From positions 1 to 64,000 of the forward strand of contig CAVVXS010000001.1 in assembly GCA_963752225.1 (NCBI GenBank): DNA of 64,000 nucleotides, given 5' to 3'. Each line of letters opens with the position of its first letter. The first letter of the stretch is position 1. A program made the position numbers and the translations under genes. Positions 54,081 to 62,697 of this stretch are shown piece after piece. The notes under the pieces were generated by a model. It saw only the letters and a list, made by a program, of their open reading frames with translations, did no database searches and was not told where the DNA came from. The stretch is from JBBROS01 sp963752225 (GTDB lineage Bacteria > Pseudomonadota > Alphaproteobacteria > Acetobacterales > Acetobacteraceae).

Positions 54081-54914
54081 ATGCGCGTGGCGGCGGTGAC
54101 GATGGTTTACAACGAGCCTCTCTGGGCGCCGGTCTGGGTGCGGCATTACGCGCACCAAGTGGGGGCCGAGAATTGCCTGGTGCTGGATCACGGCTCGGAT
54201 GACGGAAGCACGGCGGGGCTGGGGGTTGCGGTCGAGCGGATGCGGCGGTCGGCGCTCGATGAGGACGCGCGGGCGGCGCTCGTGTCGGATTGCGTGGGGG
54301 AGCTGCTGCGCCGGTACGACGCGGTGGTGCACTCCGACGCGGACGAGCTGCTGATCGCGGACCCGGCCCAGTATGCCGATCTGCGTGCCTATGCGGCGGA
54401 TGCGGCCGAGGTGACGACGGCGGTTGGGCTCGATCTGCAGCACTTGCCGGACGAGGAGCCGGCGCTGGAGCCGGGGCGGCCGATCGGGGTGCAGCGGGCG
54501 TTCGTGCGGTTCAGCGCGGCGATGTGCAAGCCGGCGTTGGTGCGGCGGCCGGTGCGCTGGGCGCCGGGGTTCCATTCATGCGACGCACCGCGCGCCACAG
54601 GGGCAGTGTACCTGGTGCACCTGCGCTATGCCGACCTGGACGCCGGGTTGGCGCGGCTGGCGCGGACGCGGGGGCAGGTGTTCGCGCGGCCCGACACGAA
54701 CCCGCACCAGCGGGTTCCGGACCAGGCGTTCGAGACGATGGTGCGGGCAATCGCGAGGCTGCCGCGGACCGAGGGGGATCTGGCGCCGGACGGAGCGCTG
54801 GTGAAGCCTTGGATGGACCGGATGTGGGACGGCTGGAGAGCGGGCGAGGAGCAGCTCGCATTGTCCGGCGACATGCTGTGGCGGTTGCCGGACGAGTATC
54901 GGGCGGCTTTGTAG
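54081..54914 (+). CDS. glycosyltransferase family 2-like protein
   Basis: The protein has 277 residues. The N-terminus RVAAVTMVYNEPLWAPVWVR, the early LVLDHGSDDGST and the DADELL metal site (VVHSDADELLIADP) give the GT-A fold of family 2 or 92. It transfers a sugar to a surface or secreted acceptor. The ATG at 54081 has GGAG upstream. No partner glycan genes adjoin. Confidence 0.8.
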   Translation: MRVAAVTMVYNEPLWAPVWVRHYAHQVGAENCLVLDHGSDDGSTAGLGVAVERMRRSALDEDARAALVSDCVGELLRRYDAVVHSDADELLIADPAQYADLRAYAADAAEVTTAVGLDLQHLPDEEPALEPGRPIGVQRAFVRFSAAMCKPALVRRPVRWAPGFHSCDAPRATGAVYLVHLRYADLDAGLARLARTRGQVFARPDTNPHQRVPDQAFETMVRAIARLPRTEGDLAPDGALVKPWMDRMWDGWRAGEEQLALSGDMLWRLPDEYRAAL

Positions 54915-54989
54915 TTTCACGTTCCCGTGCTTGGGGGGGAAAGCCTGCCGCGGGTGCGCGTTCGGGTTGCACAGGGACGGGAGACCGAA

Positions 54990-55409
54990 ATGATGCATTC
55001 GATGCGCCGGCCACGGGGAACGGCGGCCGTTCATCCGGGCAGGCTCGCGACGGATTGGTGGGTGTTGCTGCTGCTGACGCTTGCGGCCGCGGCGGCGGCG
55101 ATGCCCAGTCTGGCGCAGACGGGAACGGCGACGCCCGCGCCGGATCAGACCTTGCCGGAGGTCGTGCGGCCGCGGACGGATACGCCGACACTGCCGCGCG
55201 GCAACGATGGGAGCACGATGACGCAGCCGCGGAGCGAAGACCCGCAGGTTGGTGGGACAACGAGGCCGATCCCGGATAGCGGGGTGATTGCGCCGCCGGT
55301 GTCGGGACTGGGCACCACACCGGTCATTCGTCCGCCGGCGACCGGCTCGATGCCGGTCATCCCGCCGCCCGGCACGGCCGGCGGAGAGAAGGGCGTGGTG
55401 CCGAAGTAG
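54990..55409 (+). CDS. proline-rich secreted protein, unknown
   Basis: The protein has 139 residues. A signal peptide (WWVLLLLTLAAAAAAMPSLA, cut before QTG) is followed by a Pro/Thr/Gly-rich chain without fold. It carries GGGAGACC upstream of the ATG at 54990. It converges with the lipoprotein gene at 55414. Function unknown. Confidence 0.6.
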   Translation: MMHSMRRPRGTAAVHPGRLATDWWVLLLLTLAAAAAAMPSLAQTGTATPAPDQTLPEVVRPRTDTPTLPRGNDGSTMTQPRSEDPQVGGTTRPIPDSGVIAPPVSGLGTTPVIRPPATGSMPVIPPPGTAGGEKGVVPK

Positions 55410-55413
55410 CCTC

Positions 55414-55776
55414 TCAGCGCCGGGTCAGCGCGACCTTGAAGTGGCATTTCGGGGTCGTGTAGGTGCCGGCGACGGTGTCGCCGGTGCGGCGGCCTTCGAA
55501 GGTCGTGTCGTGCACCTGCTTGTTGGCGCCGACTTGGGAGCGGTCGGCCCAGATGGCGCCGTCGGCTCCGAGCGGGCCTTGGAGGACCCAAGTGCCCTCG
55601 TCTGGAACGAAAGTTGCCACCTCGCGGCGGAGTTGCAGGGTGCCTCTGGACGGGGTGCAGCTGGGGCTCGGCTGGTCTGGCGTCACGGGACCGGCATAGA
55701 AGCCGTCCGGACCGTCCGACCGGGCGCATGCTGTCAGAAGAAGAGCTAGGGCGGCGATGCCGAGCGGGTTGCTCAC
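55414..55776 (-). CDS. small putative lipoprotein, unknown
   Basis: The protein has 120 residues from GTG 55776, with the lipobox ALLLTAC. The body has cysteines in PSPSCTPSRG and TPKCHFKV, possibly one disulfide. Blocks such as EGTWVLQGPLGADGAIWADR may form a beta-barrel. The GTG overlaps the dctA stop. Function unknown. Confidence 0.62.
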   Translation of the reverse strand: MSNPLGIAALALLLTACARSDGPDGFYAGPVTPDQPSPSCTPSRGTLQLRREVATFVPDEGTWVLQGPLGADGAIWADRSQVGANKQVHDTTFEGRRTGDTVAGTYTTPKCHFKVALTRR

Positions 55777-57053
55777 GTCACGGTCAGTTCCGGCGCCACG
55801 TGCGAGGCGAGGGTGGCCCGCGCTTTGGCGAGGTCGAGTTCGCCTTCCCATTTTGCGACGAAGATCGTCGCGACGGCATTGCCGAATAGGTTGGTGATGG
55901 AGCGCGCTTCGGACATGAAGCGGTCGATCGGGAAGACGAGGGCGATCGACTCGACGGGAATCTTGCCGGACAGGGTTCCCAGAGTCGCGGCCAGGGTGAT
56001 GAAGCCGCCGCCGGTGACGGCAGCGGCGCCTTTGGAGGTCAGCAGCAGGACGCCGAGGATGGTCACCCAGTCGGTTGCGGAAAGGGGGATGTTGAGCGCC
56101 TGGGCGATGAAAGCGATGGCCATGGTGAAGTAGATGCTGGTGCCGTCGAGGTTGAAGGCATAGCCGAGCGGGACGACCAGGCCGACGAGGGGCCGGGAGC
56201 ATCCCATTGCCTCGAGCTTCTCCATTAAGGTGGGCAAGGCGCTTTCGGAGCTGCTGGTGCCGAGGACGATGAAGAACTCTTCCTTGAGGTAGCGCAGAAG
56301 CTGAAGCAGGTTGAGGCCGCAATAGGCCATCACCAGCGAGAGCACGACGAAGATGAAGACGGCGCAGGTGGTGTAAAAGGCGAGCATCAACTGAAGCAGG
56401 TTGACCAGGGTGCCGGCGCCGTAGCGGCCGATGGCGAAGGCCATGGCGCCGAACGCGCCGAGCGGGGCGACGCGCATGATGAGGGCGACGACGCCGAAGA
56501 AGGCGCTGCTGGCGAGGTCGAGGATGCGGACGAGCGGCGCGGCGCGTTCGCCGATCTTGGCTAGAGCGATCCCGAAAATGACGGCGAAGAACAGCACGGG
56601 GAGGATGTCGCCCTTGGCGAAGGCGTTCACGACCTGGTCGGGAATGATGGCGATCAGGAAGTCCTGGACGGATTGGTGACTTTTCGGGTCGACGTATCGG
56701 GCGACAGAAGCGGTGCTGATGGTTTTCGGGTCGGCGTTGACGCCTGCGCCCGGGGCGTAGAGGTGGCCGACGGCAAGGCCGACGAGCATGGCGACCGAGG
56801 TGAGGACCTCGAAGTATATGATGGCCTTGATGCCGATGCGGCCAACGCCGGCGGTGTTGGTGAGCTTGGCGATGCCGACGACGACAGTGAGGAAGATGAT
56901 CGGAGCGATGATCATCCGGACCAGACGCACGAAGGCGTCGCCAAGCGGCTGCATCTGCACGGCGATGTCGGGGTAAAGGTGGCCGAGAAGTGCGCCGGCC
57001 ACGACGGCCACGAGCACCTGAATGTAGAGGGACTTAGACCCGGTTATCGTCAT
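55773..57053 (-). CDS. dctA: C4-dicarboxylate/amino-acid cation symporter (DctA family)
   Basis: The protein has 426 residues with 8 or more spans and the DAACS hairpins: the SSSESALPTLMEKLE re-entrant loop and PLGYAFNLDGTSIYFTMAIA in the second. It carries succinate, fumarate and malate in most relatives. The start is the ATG at 57053; a small lipoprotein gene follows by overlap. Confidence 0.92.
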   Translation of the reverse strand: MTITGSKSLYIQVLVAVVAGALLGHLYPDIAVQMQPLGDAFVRLVRMIIAPIIFLTVVVGIAKLTNTAGVGRIGIKAIIYFEVLTSVAMLVGLAVGHLYAPGAGVNADPKTISTASVARYVDPKSHQSVQDFLIAIIPDQVVNAFAKGDILPVLFFAVIFGIALAKIGERAAPLVRILDLASSAFFGVVALIMRVAPLGAFGAMAFAIGRYGAGTLVNLLQLMLAFYTTCAVFIFVVLSLVMAYCGLNLLQLLRYLKEEFFIVLGTSSSESALPTLMEKLEAMGCSRPLVGLVVPLGYAFNLDGTSIYFTMAIAFIAQALNIPLSATDWVTILGVLLLTSKGAAAVTGGGFITLAATLGTLSGKIPVESIALVFPIDRFMSEARSITNLFGNAVATIFVAKWEGELDLAKARATLASHVAPELTVT

Positions 57054-57189
57054 CGTTGCAGAGCTCCCGTGCGGGTGCGCTTAGCGGATACGTGGGGGTT
57101 TGGCGAGGGGCAGGTGGTCTGTTCGGCGCGGCCGGAGATGGTCTAGGAAGTGTCGGGGCCGCGTTGCGGCTGAAGTGGTGAGGGTGTGG

Positions 57190-57873
57190 ATGTCAGAGTT
57201 CGTGATTGCCGCCCCGGTGCAGGCGTATGTGCCGGTGCAGGGCGGGGGACGGTTTCCGGTTCGGCGGATCTACTGCGTGGGACGAAACTACGCCGAGCAT
57301 GCGCGGGAGATGGGGCATGATCCGGACCGGGAGGCACCGTTCTTCTTCATGAAGCCGGCCGATGCGCTGGTGATCGGCGGGGCGGACATGCCGTATCCAC
57401 CGGGCACCTCGGACTTGCACCACGAGATGGAACTGGTTGTCGGGCTGGGGTCAGGCGGGACCGATATCGCGGAGGCCGACTCGCTCGGGTGCGTTTGGGG
57501 CTACGCGGCGGGGCTGGATATGACCCGGCGGGACGTGCAGGGCGAGGCGAAGAAGCTTGGCCGGCCGTGGGACATGGGGAAGGGGTTCGATCATTCGGCG
57601 CCAATCGGGACCATGGTGCCGGCGGCGGGAATCGATTCGACAAAGGGGTCGATCGAGTTGAGGGTGAATGGTCAGGTTCGGCAGAGCAGCGACTTGTCGA
57701 AGCTGATCTGGACCGTCGCCGAGACAATCGCTTTCCTGTCGAAGCTGGTTCGGCTGGAAGCAGGCGACCTGATCTTCACGGGAACGCCGGAGGGGGTGGC
57801 GGCCGCGCAACGGGGCGACCTGCTCGAAGGGCGGGTTGCAGGCATTCCGGAGTTGCGAGTCCGGATCGTGTGA
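57190..57873 (+). CDS. fumarylacetoacetate hydrolase-family enzyme
   Basis: The protein has 227 residues. The FAH core is IYCVGRNYAEHAREMG, with FFFMKPADALV, HHEMELVVGLG (metal Glu residues) and WDMGKGFDHSAPIG. The family cleaves acylpyruvates such as fumarylpyruvate; exact substrate unknown. The ATG at 57190 has GAGGG upstream. It is followed by a GC-rich hairpin. Confidence 0.9.
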   Translation: MSEFVIAAPVQAYVPVQGGGRFPVRRIYCVGRNYAEHAREMGHDPDREAPFFFMKPADALVIGGADMPYPPGTSDLHHEMELVVGLGSGGTDIAEADSLGCVWGYAAGLDMTRRDVQGEAKKLGRPWDMGKGFDHSAPIGTMVPAAGIDSTKGSIELRVNGQVRQSSDLSKLIWTVAETIAFLSKLVRLEAGDLIFTGTPEGVAAAQRGDLLEGRVAGIPELRVRIV

Positions 57874-57878
57874 CGGGA

Positions 57879-57899
57879 CCCCGGGCCTGAGGCCCGGGG
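57879..57899. terminator. GC-rich hairpin between convergent genes
   Basis: CCCCGGGCC (57879-57887) and GGCCCGGGG (57891-57899) pair perfectly around TGA. It lies between the FAH gene stop at 57873 and the stop of the gene at 57911. There is no T run; a bidirectional terminator is likely but not certain. Confidence 0.6.
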
Positions 57900-57910
57900 C
57901 GATCACGCGG

Positions 57911-58252
57911 TCAGCGGTTGTAGTAGGGATACGGCGCCGGCGCGTAGTAGGCTGGCGGCGGCGCGTAAGCGTAAGCCGGAGGCGCGTAGTAAGCCGGCGG
58001 GGGTGCGTACACGACCGGCGGCGGCGGTGCATAGTAGGGGGCTGCGAGCAGCGAGCCCACCCCGAGGCCGAGCAGTGCGCCACCGACCAGGGCGCCGGCG
58101 CCGAATCCACCACCATGGTGGTATCCGTAGCCTCGGCCATAGCCGTAGCCGCCACGGTAGTATTCGGCATGTGCCGATGTTGGCGCGAGAGCGGCGGCAG
58201 CCATCGGGACGGCGATAGCGGCAGCGAGGAGCTTAGCGGCGAAGCGGGCCAT
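57911..58252 (-). CDS. secreted Gly/Tyr/Pro-rich protein
   Basis: The protein has 113 residues. A signal peptide (AAKLLAAAIAVPMAAAALAP, cut after SAHA) is followed by GYGYGRGYGYHHGGG repeats, a hydrophobic GALVGGALLGLGVGSLLAA helix and a PPPAYYAP tail. Such proteins are cell-envelope components of unknown role. A promoter must lie in the 58253-58525 stretch. Confidence 0.65.
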   Translation of the reverse strand: MARFAAKLLAAAIAVPMAAAALAPTSAHAEYYRGGYGYGRGYGYHHGGGFGAGALVGGALLGLGVGSLLAAPYYAPPPPVVYAPPPAYYAPPAYAYAPPPAYYAPAPYPYYNR

Positions 58253-58387
58253 GGTGCACCTGGTGAAAAACGGGTGGGGTCCATTCCCCATCGCTGCTTC
58301 ATATACGCATCGGTCGTGGCAGATTTAAGGCGGTCGCTAGCTCGGGGGATCTACGGTGGAGGGGCGGCGAGCACGTTCGCGTGCTTA

Positions 58388-58423
58388 GGAAAAAATGTGC
58401 GTGACAATAGGAAAATGTGCTTG
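58388..58423 (+). promoter_or_regulatory. paired direct repeats upstream of the prophage remnant
   Basis: AGGAAAAAATGTGCGTG (58388 on) and AGGAAAATGTGCTTG (58409 on) are similar copies about 21 bases apart. They sit in an AT-rich spot in an otherwise GC-rich region, about 100 bases before the first phage-like gene. Two turns of helix spacing suits regulator binding. Confidence 0.45.
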
Positions 58424-58525
58424 TGCAGCGCCCCAGTTTTCGGTATTAGTTGGGGCATGCTCAGGGTTGTCGCGGGGGCGGCGATCTGGGTGGTTCCGCA
58501 ATTCTCGAGGCCTGATGGGGACGGT

Positions 58526-58756
58526 ATGACCGAGCTCTCGCCGTTGCATGTGTTGTTGTCAGTGATGAAGCGGCGTTGGGATACGGGCGATCTCGACGGG
58601 GCGGTCGCGCTGGCGAAGGTCGCCGCGCCGTACCTGCATGGCCGGGCGCCGTCGGCTCGGCCGGGCGGGGATATAGCCGGGGTACCGGATGACGAACTCG
58701 ACGGGTATGGACTTGGTTTCGGCGGAGCGCCGTTTGCGCCGGAGGGTGCGGGATAG
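58526..58756 (+). CDS. small terminase-adjacent phage protein
   Basis: The protein has 76 residues starting TELSPLHVLLSVMKRRWDTG and LDGAVALAKVAAPYLHGRAP. In similar phages such short genes precede the terminase large subunit; whether it is the small subunit is not shown. The end (FAPEGAG) overlaps the terminase fragment by about 68 bases, more than is normal, so its 3' end may be altered. Confidence 0.55.
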   Translation: MTELSPLHVLLSVMKRRWDTGDLDGAVALAKVAAPYLHGRAPSARPGGDIAGVPDDELDGYGLGFGGAPFAPEGAG

Positions 58757-59288
58757 TCTGGGGGACTGGTCGAAGCTGGCGCTGGCTTCGCAAGGGTTTG
58801 CGCCGGCACGGCACCACAAGCTGATCATCGAGGAGTTGGAGGGGCTGGTGGCGGGACGGTGCGACCGCCTGATGCTGCTGCTGCCGCCGGGTTCGGCGAA
58901 GAGCACGTACACATTCCAGGACAACTGGACCGGGACCGACATCTTGGTCCCCTCGGCGACGGTGGTCGAATGGGTCGGCGCCTGGGGTGGCTGGCAAGCG
59001 GTCGGGTTTCCAATGGCCGATTATGTCTCCCCTGCGGGAGACGGCAGTTTGGTGCTGCGGAGCGTGACCGGAGATGTCGTCGTCCGCCCGGCCGGGGCCG
59101 GCCGTGTACGGGTGAGTTCCGAGTCCGAGCCGGTCGGGTTCGCCACTCTCCTCGGGCGCGGAGGACCCGAAGGTGTGGTGAACGCGCCGCCGGGAAGCGA
59201 CTACCGCAATCTCGACGGCGGAGCAGGCAACACGCTTTGGGTGAAGCGACTTGGCACCGCCGCTTCAGGCTGGGTGGCCGTCGCTTAG
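58689..59288 (+). CDS. truncated terminase large subunit fused to tail-fibre-like C-terminus
   Basis: The product has 199 residues. About residues 7-74 match terminase large subunit N-termini (RVRDSLGDWSKLALASQGFA, HHKLIIEELEGLVAGRCDRL and Walker A LLPPGSAKSTYT). Immediately after the lysine-serine-threonine of Walker A, the text changes to TFQDNWTGTDILVPSATVVE. The last 45 residues (GVVNAPPGSDYRNLDGGAGN then TLWVKRLGTAASGWV) match the C-terminal tip common in tail spikes. The rest of the ATPase and all nuclease residues are absent. It is in frame, so the join arose by deletion or recombination. Confidence 0.72.
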   Translation: MTNSTGMDLVSAERRLRRRVRDSLGDWSKLALASQGFAPARHHKLIIEELEGLVAGRCDRLMLLLPPGSAKSTYTFQDNWTGTDILVPSATVVEWVGAWGGWQAVGFPMADYVSPAGDGSLVLRSVTGDVVVRPAGAGRVRVSSESEPVGFATLLGRGGPEGVVNAPPGSDYRNLDGGAGNTLWVKRLGTAASGWVAVA

Positions 59289-59339
59289 CCGGCGGTCAAT
59301 TACCCTCGAGCCAACCGCACCAAACGTCAGGGAGACCTC

Positions 59340-60596
59340 ATGCCGACTATCAAGCAGTTGCCGGCGGCGACGGCGATCCAGGCGACGGACCTGCTGCCCG
59401 TAAGTCAGGGTGGAGCAACCCGAGCGCTGACGATCGGAGGACTACTGTCCTCGACACAGGCCGCAATCTCGCTTGCGTCCGGCAAGCTGCTCGGCCGGGT
59501 CTCGCAGACGGCGGGTGGCCCTGAACCGATCGGCTTGGGAACAGGACTGGCAGTCGTTGCTGGTTCGATCGCAGCGACTGCCGTCGATCACTTGACACTT
59601 CCGCAAGCGACGGCGCTGCTCCCCGCCGATGAAGTCATCGTCAATACAGATGGAGCCGCAAAACGTTTGCCGTCGGCGATGCTGCGAGCGTTGTTCAGGG
59701 CGGGCAGCGGTGTTTCGATCGACAGCGAGGGGGTCGTTTCGGCATTTGGCGGTTCGGCGACCGGGCCCGCAACAACGGACGCGCTGGGCAGCGTCAAAAT
59801 CGGCCCGGGTTTGATTGTCTCGGACTCCGGCACCATCGCGCCAGATCCCGCCGTGGTGGCGTTCCGCAACGCGCTTTCGACAGTGGCGCTCAGCGGTAAT
59901 TACGGAGACCTGTCCGAGCGCCCGGCGCTCGGCCAAGCTGCCGGTCTCGATGTTGGGACGACGAGCGGGAGTGTCGCGGCCGGGGACGATCCGCGAATTG
60001 CCGGCGCGCTTTCGGCAACGGCGGCTGCGACGACCTATTTGACAGGTGCGGATGCGTCTCGCACCTATCAGACCGCGCAGCAGGTCAATTCGCTCATCGC
60101 AGGCGGCGTCGCCGCCAACGTATCCGGAGTGGTTGCGATGTCGAGCGGTGGCACGGGGGCCACGACCGCCGTAACCGCTCGCGGAAATCTCGGCTTGGGC
60201 AACGCTGCCGTAGCAAACTTCGGCACGACAGCCGGCACCGTCGCTGATGGTGGCGCGGTGGCAGCGGCCCTCGCCAACGCCGTTACGATCGGAGGGTCAC
60301 CCGTCATCACGCCAAGCGCAGTGGCAGTTATGGCGGCAGCCGGCACAGGCGTGAGCGACGTTCCCTCCGTGGTGTCAGCGGTGAACATTCTTGGTATCGT
60401 TCCGGCCGGGACTGGCGTGCGGCTAACGGCCCAGCAGACGACCGTGGTGATCAACCGCGGGGGAAACCCCTTGAAGGTTTTTCCGCCGCCTGGCGGCACC
60501 ATTGAGGGTGGGACAGCGGACACGGCCGTGCAAATTCCGTCCGGAGCTTCGGCCACGTTCGTTACGGCCGATACGATGGCCTACTTCGCGATCTGA
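59340..60596 (+). CDS. phage tail-fibre-like protein
   Basis: The protein has 418 residues rich in Ala, Gly and Thr. Typical fibre repeats appear: ALSGNYGDLSERPALG, MSSGGTGATTAVTARGNLGL, and NAAVANFGTTAGTVADGG. The N-terminus (TIKQLPAATAIQATDLLPVS) is a common attachment segment in such fibres. GGGAG lies upstream of the ATG. It begins 51 bases behind the terminase chimera. No chaperone is visible. Confidence 0.75.
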   Translation: MPTIKQLPAATAIQATDLLPVSQGGATRALTIGGLLSSTQAAISLASGKLLGRVSQTAGGPEPIGLGTGLAVVAGSIAATAVDHLTLPQATALLPADEVIVNTDGAAKRLPSAMLRALFRAGSGVSIDSEGVVSAFGGSATGPATTDALGSVKIGPGLIVSDSGTIAPDPAVVAFRNALSTVALSGNYGDLSERPALGQAAGLDVGTTSGSVAAGDDPRIAGALSATAAATTYLTGADASRTYQTAQQVNSLIAGGVAANVSGVVAMSSGGTGATTAVTARGNLGLGNAAVANFGTTAGTVADGGAVAAALANAVTIGGSPVITPSAVAVMAAAGTGVSDVPSVVSAVNILGIVPAGTGVRLTAQQTTVVINRGGNPLKVFPPPGGTIEGGTADTAVQIPSGASATFVTADTMAYFAI

Positions 60597-60607
60597 AGGA
60601 CCTTTGC

Positions 60608-62056
60608 ATGCGAACGATTCTGGTAGCCAGCCTATGCTGCCCTTTCGTGGCTGGGTCGGTTCAGGCTCGCGACGTTGGCCCGATTCCTTTTTCGGCGCTC
60701 AACCAAGCCAACGGTCCGGCAGCGCTGGACAGTGCCGGTCGGCTTTCGAACCAGTGGGTCATGCCGACAGGTGGCATGGTTGCGCGCACGTTGGGTGATC
60801 GCGCAGGTGACGCACTGAGCACGACCGACTTCGGAGCTGCGGGAGACGGTTCGACGGTCGACACAGGCGCTTTTCAGGCGGCGCAAAACTATCGGCAAGG
60901 TCACGCCGGCGGAACGGTCAGGGTTCGCCCGGGCTTATACGCGCTGAACAGCAATGTCTACACCGCCGGAAACGTGACGTGGCTGTTCGAGCACGGTGCG
61001 CGGGTAACCGGACGAGGACAGCTTGATGCGGTTGCCGACAGCGCAACGCTGAACGTCAGCGGTCTCAGCCTGGCCCGGCTGTACTCCTCGACCACCAACG
61101 AGCATGGACTGTTTGTCACCGCTCGCGCCGCTCCGACAGCCGGGAGCGTGCCATATGAGAAATCGGGCGTGATTGTCAGTTTAATCCAGAACGACCCTTC
61201 GACTTATGGAACCGGAGCACTGAAAGATCTCGTCGCGTTCGAGGGGCAAGGGTTGATCGAGGCGGGCACCCTCACCGGGCGTATTTGGGGCATCAACACC
61301 GGTGTCGGGCCAGGCGTGGGTGCCGATGGCTACGCCGTCGGGGGCGAGTTCGGTGTTCAGTCTTACTCGGGTTCGCCGGCGGGCACGCTTGGCACCGCAA
61401 CGTCGAAGATCGGCGTGCACGTGGTGGCTTACGGGAACAGCAGCAGCACCGCCGCACTGGTTACCAGCGGCAATGGCACGACTTGGCAGGACGGGGTCGT
61501 GGTTCAGCAGGAATCGATCGATCCGGGCGCGCACGCGTTGTCGGTGCGGCCGAACGGGTCCAGCCGCAGCGCCGACCTCGCTTGGATCGCGCGCGATGGG
61601 TCCGGAGGGCTGACACGCGAGGCTGCCATTCGAAGCGGCGGCATCGGGACCGCACGCAAGCGAGTGCTGACGGCGTCCTCAAACGGTGCCGGGCAAGTCG
61701 AGATGACCGACGACGGTGGCGCCCCGAGTGCGACGAACACGATCACGCCGGATGCGAACTCGTCGCTGGTGATCAAGAACATGCGGCTTCTGGTCTTTGG
61801 ACCGGCGACCGGCTTCGCAGCAACGTATCATGTCGGAGACGTTCTAGTGGCGCGTGGGAGTGCTGCCTCGTCGCTTGCGTCATCGCCGGCGTCGATCGTG
61901 CTCACCCTTGATCAGCAGTTGGGCGCTTCACCGGGACCGGTCGGATTGGCTTTGGTGTTGGACAAAACGGGAGGGCGGGTCGCGCTCACGGTAACAACAG
62001 GCGCCACCACGGCGCTCCACTATGTTGCGGAAATCGAGACGATCGAGGCTCGCTGA
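60608..62056 (+). CDS. tailspike-like protein with beta-helix and possible signal peptide
   Basis: The protein has 482 residues. A leader MRTILVASLCCPFVAGSVQA looks like a signal peptide, which a phage fibre would not need. The next text, TTDFGAAGDGSTVDTGAFQA, and GGTVRVRPGLYALNSNV mark the start of a pectate-lyase-type beta-helix. Enzymatic residues cannot be placed. It starts 11 bases after the previous stop with GAAGGA upstream. It could be a phage tailspike or a secreted host protein captured by the cassette. Confidence 0.7.
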   Translation: MRTILVASLCCPFVAGSVQARDVGPIPFSALNQANGPAALDSAGRLSNQWVMPTGGMVARTLGDRAGDALSTTDFGAAGDGSTVDTGAFQAAQNYRQGHAGGTVRVRPGLYALNSNVYTAGNVTWLFEHGARVTGRGQLDAVADSATLNVSGLSLARLYSSTTNEHGLFVTARAAPTAGSVPYEKSGVIVSLIQNDPSTYGTGALKDLVAFEGQGLIEAGTLTGRIWGINTGVGPGVGADGYAVGGEFGVQSYSGSPAGTLGTATSKIGVHVVAYGNSSSTAALVTSGNGTTWQDGVVVQQESIDPGAHALSVRPNGSSRSADLAWIARDGSGGLTREAAIRSGGIGTARKRVLTASSNGAGQVEMTDDGGAPSATNTITPDANSSLVIKNMRLLVFGPATGFAATYHVGDVLVARGSAASSLASSPASIVLTLDQQLGASPGPVGLALVLDKTGGRVALTVTTGATTALHYVAEIETIEAR

Positions 62057-62148
62057 GGCGAGTTGCTGCGTCCGACGGCACAGCTGGGCTGTGCAAGAGA
62101 TCAGCCTGAGCGCCGCTGATGTTTCCGCTGTGCAGCTGAGGAGTCGGC

Positions 62149-62697
62149 ATGACCGAACTACTGAACCTTCCAGATTTGCCCGCGGGTCAAGCTGCGTCAG
62201 CTCAATTGCTCGTCGCTGTCCCAACGGCGTCGACGGCGCTCCCGTTCAAGGTCGCACTAGGCGCCTACTTATCAACAGCCGCTGCCAACGTGACTTACGC
62301 ACCGCTCGCGAATCCAAGCTTCACTGGCGTGCCGACTGTGCCTACTGCGGCGCGGGGCGATAACACGACGCAAGTTGCGTCAACCGCGTTTGTCGCCGCC
62401 GGGTTCGTTTCCAAAGCAGCTCGCACCGCTTCAACGTCGGCTGTTGCGCTCGATCCGTCCGACGGAACCGTTTTCATCAACAAGGCAAGCGGCAGTCCAA
62501 CCACTGTGACCTTGTATTCCTCACCTGCGATCGGCGCGACACATGTCATCAAGGATGCCCGAGGCGATGCGGGGCTGAACAACATCACTGTACAATCGGC
62601 GACGAGTACGATCGACGGTCAAGCCAATTTTGTCCTCCGCGCCAATTACGCGGCCATTTGCCTGGTCTTCAACGGCGTCGAGTGGAGCATCATCTAA
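62149..62697 (+). CDS. tail-fibre-like protein (short)
   Basis: The protein has 182 residues. NPSFTGVPTVPTAARGDNTT and QVASTAFVAAGFVSKA are the fibre hinge typical of T4 gp34/gp37-like and Mu-like fibres. The C-terminus (VIKDARGDAGLNNITVQS to LVFNGVEWSII) is a beta-domain. GAGGAG precedes the ATG. It overlaps the next gene by one base (TAATG). Confidence 0.72.
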   Translation: MTELLNLPDLPAGQAASAQLLVAVPTASTALPFKVALGAYLSTAAANVTYAPLANPSFTGVPTVPTAARGDNTTQVASTAFVAAGFVSKAARTASTSAVALDPSDGTVFINKASGSPTTVTLYSSPAIGATHVIKDARGDAGLNNITVQSATSTIDGQANFVLRANYAAICLVFNGVEWSII

